A DNA stretch of 64,000 nucleotides from NCBI GenBank assembly GCA_028023455.1, contig JAQFVV010006221.1, positions 6,365,011-6,429,010 of the forward strand, given 5' to 3'. The translations under genes and the position numbers were made by a program. Each line of letters opens with the position of its first letter. Position 1 is the first letter of the stretch. The stretch comes from Epiperipatus broadwayi (lineage: Eukaryota > Onychophora > Udeonychophora > Euonychophora > Peripatidae). Positions 55,101-62,000 of the stretch are shown here, in pieces. The notes below the pieces were generated by a model. That model had not been told where the DNA came from, made no database searches, and was given only the letters and a program-made list of their open reading frames with translations.

Positions 55101-55982
55101 AATGTTTCATATAATTACAACCCACTATTGACTGTTTCGATTACCTCAGCAATCTTCTTCAGAACTTCTTAAGATTTGAAAATATAAGTAGAAGTTCTGA
55201 AGAAGTGGCATATAATTATATGAAGCAGTGTAAAAGTAATAAAGAAAGTAAATGATATTAATATAATATGGATTTGGCAATGTAATAAGAAAGATAAAGT
55301 ATATATGATCTAAACAATATTTTTAGTATATAATTAATATATTATTGAAATGTAATTTGTTGTTGTTGTTATCATTAACGTATTTTGAATTATGTTTAAA
55401 ATCAAAATAAAAATATAAATACATAAAATGATATGAAAATTTTTTTCTACAGAAAAGCACAGATAGGGTTTAGTAGGAGAAAAATGATGTGCATTTGTGT
55501 AAATATATTTTGATCTATATTTAACCTGTATAAATGAATGAGTAGATAAAGAATGATATATACATATAACATAGTGTAATGATTAAAAAAGCATTACTAT
55601 TTTTATATTTTAGTATAAGCAGCTACATTACAATGATAACTTAGCTGTTGCATATGCTCTCAAGGTGATAAACATCGTTGATTTAGTAAGTTGAAGTTTT
55701 CATATTTAATATCTTTGTTTATGCTGCCATGTAAAATAATCATTCAACCATATCTTTTTCTGACAGTATTTCAGGCCTTTGAATACCAAACTAGGTCTCG
55801 TCTATATAGAATTGTGGTTAGGTGAAAATCAGATGACTGTGAGTAATGATGTCCGGCAGACGCTGCTCAACTTTATGGAGTATTCTTCTCATCGACTCTA
55901 TAACATCAACAAGGACTCTACACAATTTATCACGTAATTAATTTTGAAAATATTTATTTTTAAAACCATATGTGAAAAATAA

Positions 55983-56032
<50 letters not shown>

Positions 56033-56049
56033 CCCCATTTCCCCCCCCC

Positions 56050-56086
<37 letters not shown>

Positions 56087-59000
56087 CAATTTCTTTTTTT
56101 TTTTTTTTTTTAATTTTTTTATAAAAAATTTTTTTTTTTTTTTTTTCCCTCCCACCCCAATACTCCAAATCTATTTAACCCCTCAATGAAAAAATAAAAA
56201 AAATAAAAAACACAAAACACCAAACACACCACCAAAATAAAAAAAATAAAAATAAAAAAAAAAAAGAAATTAATGAGTTTGTTGGTGAGGGGAGAGGGAG
56301 GGGACCGTGATAAAAAATATGGGGGGTGGGGGGGGTTGGGGTTGAATTTGGAAATTTTTTTAAAAGGGGGGGGTGAAGGGAGGGAGAGGAGGGGGGGGGG
56401 TTTTGTACAATATAAATGGTATTTTTTTATTTATTATCTCCTTTAGTGATGTTCAGTACTATGTATTTTCATAAGTTTTTTGCTGTGATCTTTTTTATTT
56501 TTCTGTTTTATATAAATATTAAAATATTTATATAAATTTTTTAAATTATGATCTTTACATAAAAGATTAAAATGTGAGTTTAGAATTAAAAATATTAAAT
56601 TGTCTTCACATTTGCTTTAAAAATGATTAATAAAGTAAGAATATTTTTCAGTTAAAGCATTCTTATAATAAAATAGGCAAAACTCTCCATACAGTAGTGC
56701 CACCCTGTGCCAACCAGAGTAATCAATGGATGCCAGAAGGCTTGTGCATAAAATCTATTGATTACTCTGGTTGGCACAGGATGACACTATTGTATGGAGA
56801 GTTTTTCCTGTTTAATAACAGTTATGTGCTAGCATAAGAGATAGTGATCATGTGATGTTCATTCTTATAATACTTAAAGCAATAAATCTATAAGTATTGG
56901 AAATATTAATGGTATGTTTCCTAATATCAAAATCTGACATTACCGATTACTAAATGAATTTGTTTTTTAATCTGTAAGATCTTATATGGATAGAGGATTT
57001 AAATAATAATAACTATATTGAAGAATATTATATCAGTTGATTTTTTATCCCCTGAATCAGTTTGTGTGTATATATAAGAAGACTTTTTATAAAAGTCTTT
57101 GTTAATGATAACTTTTCTTAATAAGTGATTTTCTAGATATTAATTATAGAGTAATGATATAATTTGACAAGAAAGATAAATTGTTCAATATATATCTCTT
57201 TAATTGGATATGTTCTTTAAGAATTACGGACTATTTTTTTTTATGAAAGCAAAATAATGCTGTCAAATATTTAATTTAATAATTTTCTATAATTTTATGT
57301 AAAAACAAATATATTTTTGATGTAAAATCGATTTAGCATTTTAAATAGTCAAAATTTGTTTATATCGATCCCATTTTTAAAAGTCATGTCACATTTTCAA
57401 AAGGTCAATTAATGCTCAAATTTCGACTGGCCTAACAGAATTTTTATTTTTCCTATTCGAGAATTGATTCAGAATTTTTTGCTTTTAAATCAGTCATTGT
57501 CTCAAAGCTTTGATCTTATTAAACAAGAAATACCAATAGTGTATTATTTTTCAATTAAAAAATAAATAAATAAATATATATTGTGTTTAGAACATGATAG
57601 TATAAATATAGGCTAATTTCTTAAAAATTATTTTAAACACATTAATAAAAAAAAATTCCCAAAGCAAATTAAAATGTTTTAATACAGTACTTTCAAAATA
57701 TCAGCAATGGTCCTGGTTTCTATTTTTGGACTAGTAAGAAGAAAATCCATTATTTTTAATACTGTTCAGTATTTAAGTGTTTGATATTAAAATTGTATTT
57801 GCAGTTAAAGAAAATTAATAAATTGTTGAAGTTATTAGAAAACTAGTAGTAAAACAAGGCAATTATTACAAAAATATTATTACAAAATGCTTTATAATGA
57901 AAGTCTATAAATATTTGGATCCATGTATTGCCTGTAAAACAATATGCCATATTTTTATTACAAGTTTATTTGAAATTAAGTTTCAAATGACATATAGTCA
58001 TGTCAATACAAGAAATTAGTGAAGAAAGATTATTAGTATTTTCTATGTAAAAGTAAGTGATCTTATCCTATAATTCCAAGATGAAGGCAGTTTTTATTGG
58101 ATAAGATTTTTATATGCATTTTATACAGTAAGTTGTAAAAATAAAAATGATTGGCTGCATTGTCACATTTATAGATGCTGGATTTGACATACCCTCATCC
58201 ATAAGCAAAGACTTTAAAGAACAAGTGGATCAGTTGACCTTCATGTTCACCTATATATAAACCAATATTTGCCTATCATGCGTTATTCAGGGCTTGAGTC
58301 TATTATATGCTGGATTTTTTTAAACAGTGTTAAAAAATCAGGCAGATAATAGACCAAGCCCAAATAATGCACGGTAGGCAAGGGTTGACTTGTATATAGA
58401 CAAGCTTGAAGAATAATTGGTCCACTTGTTCTTTAAAGTCTTTGCTCATGATAGCACATGTGTGCAGATTAGTTTACTTCCGAATAGATTACAATAAAAA
58501 TTGTGCTATATAAAAAATAAATATTTATCAATGTATTTAAATACAGGATTTGTGAAATTAAATATAACAGAAAATGATATTAAAATTTCATATCTCTTTT
58601 CATATTGTGTTAAGTATAATAATTTCTAAGTGTTATATATTTAAAAAATTAAGTTATTTTTAATTAATCATATTATGAGAATTAATCAAAATATTTTAAG
58701 GTTTAGATATTGGCAGTTAGAAATATTTGGAACAAAAAAAAACGTTAATAAAAGCTGCACATCATAACGACACATATATTTCATATTCATCTTTTGTTTA
58801 GAATTCCCATTTTATCAATTATAATTCCTGATATTATGCTAATGATATTATGAAGGGACAGAGTAGATGAAAGATCAAATAAAGGGTAAAGGAAGGTAAT
58901 AAATAAATTTAACTCCAACTTGTGGGTCATAAAAAATAAACATAGAAAACAGAATAGAAACTATATAGGAAATAAATGTAGGACTAAAAAAAAAGAATAG

Positions 59001-62000
59001 CAGAGATTTATGAAGAGTTGTTTAATATTGCAAAAGTTTTTTAATAGTGATAATAAAATAAAAATGAAATGGAGAAAACTATAAAAGAAGAAATAGAAAA
59101 GTAATACCTAAAATGAGTTGGATATATAAAGCACATAGAAAATCATTATAAAAGAAAGATAATTATTGGAAAAGTAATTAAAACTACTCTTGAGAAGTGT
59201 AAATATAAGAAAGAAAGAATATAATCTCTGAGAGAATAGAAGAGCTTAGAATAAAGGATATAAAGACAAAAACTATTGTTGGCTGTTAGAGCAAGTGATT
59301 CAGTTTGAGAGATATCAGTTTTAATTAAAGGTTAGTTACATTCAAATATCAGCCTTTCAAGCGAATTGAGCGCGCGCCTTTTGAGAGTGTTAAATAAATG
59401 AATACTTTCCTCTTCAATCCAAGATATAGTATTTATGCAGCATCCGGACTTATCCAATTTCTCTAGTAATTATACTGAAATTCCCACTTTCATTTATTTA
59501 CATATGTAAATTGCATATATGCATATTTAAACAAGAGCATCATTATTTCATTGTACATATTTAATGTATCTATCGTGTCATGATCTGGTGATGAAATCCA
59601 AGCTTGAGATTTTTTTTTTTATAATTTTAAACAGGCTTAGTTTTTTATTTTTATTTTATTAGATAATTGATTTTTATCCAATCCAGTTAGCTATTCAGTG
59701 ATCAGTAAATTGATATCAAACTTATTCTTAGTTAGACATTAATTAAAACAAGAATTACTTGGCAATTGGAAAATCTGAGAAATAATGTCTTCTCCATATT
59801 TTATCCAAGAGATAAAGTTTTTCCTCCGCAGTGGGCTATTGAAAAACTAATTTTATATTTGAGCAATATGTACACATGAGAAATAAATAAATATAGATGC
59901 CCATTTAAAAAAATTTTTTTTTAATTTTATGATGATGAAACTCATTACACAGCAGATTTTGATGTAAAATTAACCGTATTCTTTATCAATTCTATCATTG
60001 GTAGAATTGATTGTTAGCACAAAATACTTCTAACTAGTAATAATAATAATAATAAGTTAGATGTCACATGACTTATATATAGCTTGCACTTACAAATATG
60101 TAAAATTAAGAGCATGCTAATGAACTCTAAACAAGCTTTTTATTTTTATATTTTATGATAAATGCTACTACAAGAGAAGGCATTCAAATCATTTTTATCT
60201 TGGAATTATTATTTTGCTATTGGGGATTTGGCTAAATACAATGGCTAAGCCTACTAATATATGGAGTATCTGAATTAAGTTCAGGCCCATATGATTTTTT
60301 CAGTTGGAGAGCTGACTTTAAAGACATGTAGATGTCTAAAAGTTTCAGATCTTCTTCTTGACAATTAACTTTTAGATAAATGCTTAGCTTGAGTTGGTTT
60401 TTTGAATCTAAGGTCCCAACTCTTCACTGAAGAGACCCATAGGTTGAAACCAGTCTGGGGATGAGGACATTCCAAGATAAAAATGATTTGAATGCCTTCT
60501 CTTGTAGTAGCATTTATTATAAAATAAAAAAAATAAAATAAAAAGCTTGTTTAGAGTTCTAACTAGTGATGTAAGCTAATCCAGAAAAGTTATAATTATT
60601 TGTAATGTCAGTTTCAGAATTACTTTTGAAATTATCAGCATGAAAACCTATTTGGTTGTTAAAGCAGAATGATTTTTCATTCAGAAAATGCACCAAGTTT
60701 TTACAATTCATTTTCTTTCTAGATTTTGATATATAAAGTAATTTAAATGATGATGATATACATAAATATTCTCTATGCATTTCTTTTAGATTTTAAAAAA
60801 TTCTCATATAAGATCTTTTTTTTACCTACCTTATTATATTTTTTCAGTACTTTCTTTTTTAACCTTTTTAATCGTTTCCAACTTGAAGTTTTTCTGTTCA
60901 TAAAACATATATAACTCCAGATTACTTAGATTTGGTTTTTTGTTTATTCATTTATACATATAAGTTTTAAAGAAATAAATAGTGTGTTCCATATTTTATT
61001 TTTTAGCTTTGAAACCAGTCATTAAATTTACTTAGTTTCCACATACATTTATTTAAGATTTTAAAAAATGTTAAACTTGATTTCTCTTGTATTTTATATC
61101 ACTATTTGTTAGAGTTTAAATGCAGAATTAACCATCAATATTGATACATGTAACAGTTATCATATAGGAAAATAAAGATATATGCACTTAATATTTAAAA
61201 ATAATAATTATATTTACATGTTTACATAAAAGTGCATGCAAAAATATACCTTAATATTTTTGTCCAAGGTTAAGAATTCATGGTGATAAAATATTAATAA
61301 GTTTTTTATTGTATGAGAAATTGCTTGGCAGATCAAGGGTCATTTGAATACCCAAGTGACTGACTGAGCCCAACACTTTCATTTAATTCATCAAACTTTA
61401 TCTTTACCTCTTGGGTCTGCCATTCCCACCACTACACTGATTGCTCAGGATGGAGGGTCAGAAAAAAGTACTAACACTTGATTGGTATAATTCAAGGCAA
61501 AACTCTCCATACAGTATGGAGAATTTTACCTTGTTTATAAACAACTATGTGCTAGTATAATAGATGGTGATCACGTGATGCTTATTGGTATAATTCCTTA
61601 ATCATCCATTTAAAGATACAGTCGTAGATATTAGTAATGATAACTGACATTTAATGTTATATTCTTTAACAATGATACATTTTGTAATAGTCAAACAATT
61701 AACCTCTTGGGAGTGCAAGCAACTTTTGAGCACTAGAGACAGTATAGGCTTCAATCGAGGAATCATTAAGTCAGGTTCATCAGGTCTACCACTGTATTAA
61801 CTCATATAACAAAATAATAAAAAAACATTAATATTCTATTTTATCAAATTTTCAACCTTGGACTTTCACATCTTAGTTTTAAAATATATAGTTTTGCTTA
61901 ATAATTTTAGGTGTTATTGTCAATTATATTTTATATCAAAGCACTCAAAATTTAAAATTAATTTATGCAAATTTACTCCCAGCTTTCCTTCATTTTATTT

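Larger units (their letters stand above)
44977..55613 (+). other. ADAM intron 4 (about 10.6 kb)
   Basis: It begins GTAAAT and ends TTTTAG. Three LINE remnants (two antisense, one sense) and several hairpin elements fill much of it. Stretches at 47.55-48.65 and 51.95-52.3 kb show nothing definable. Confidence 0.8.

Noticed and set aside
55898-56168. Lysine-rich minus-strand open frames
   Set aside because: They are translations of homopolymer runs in the suspected artefact block.
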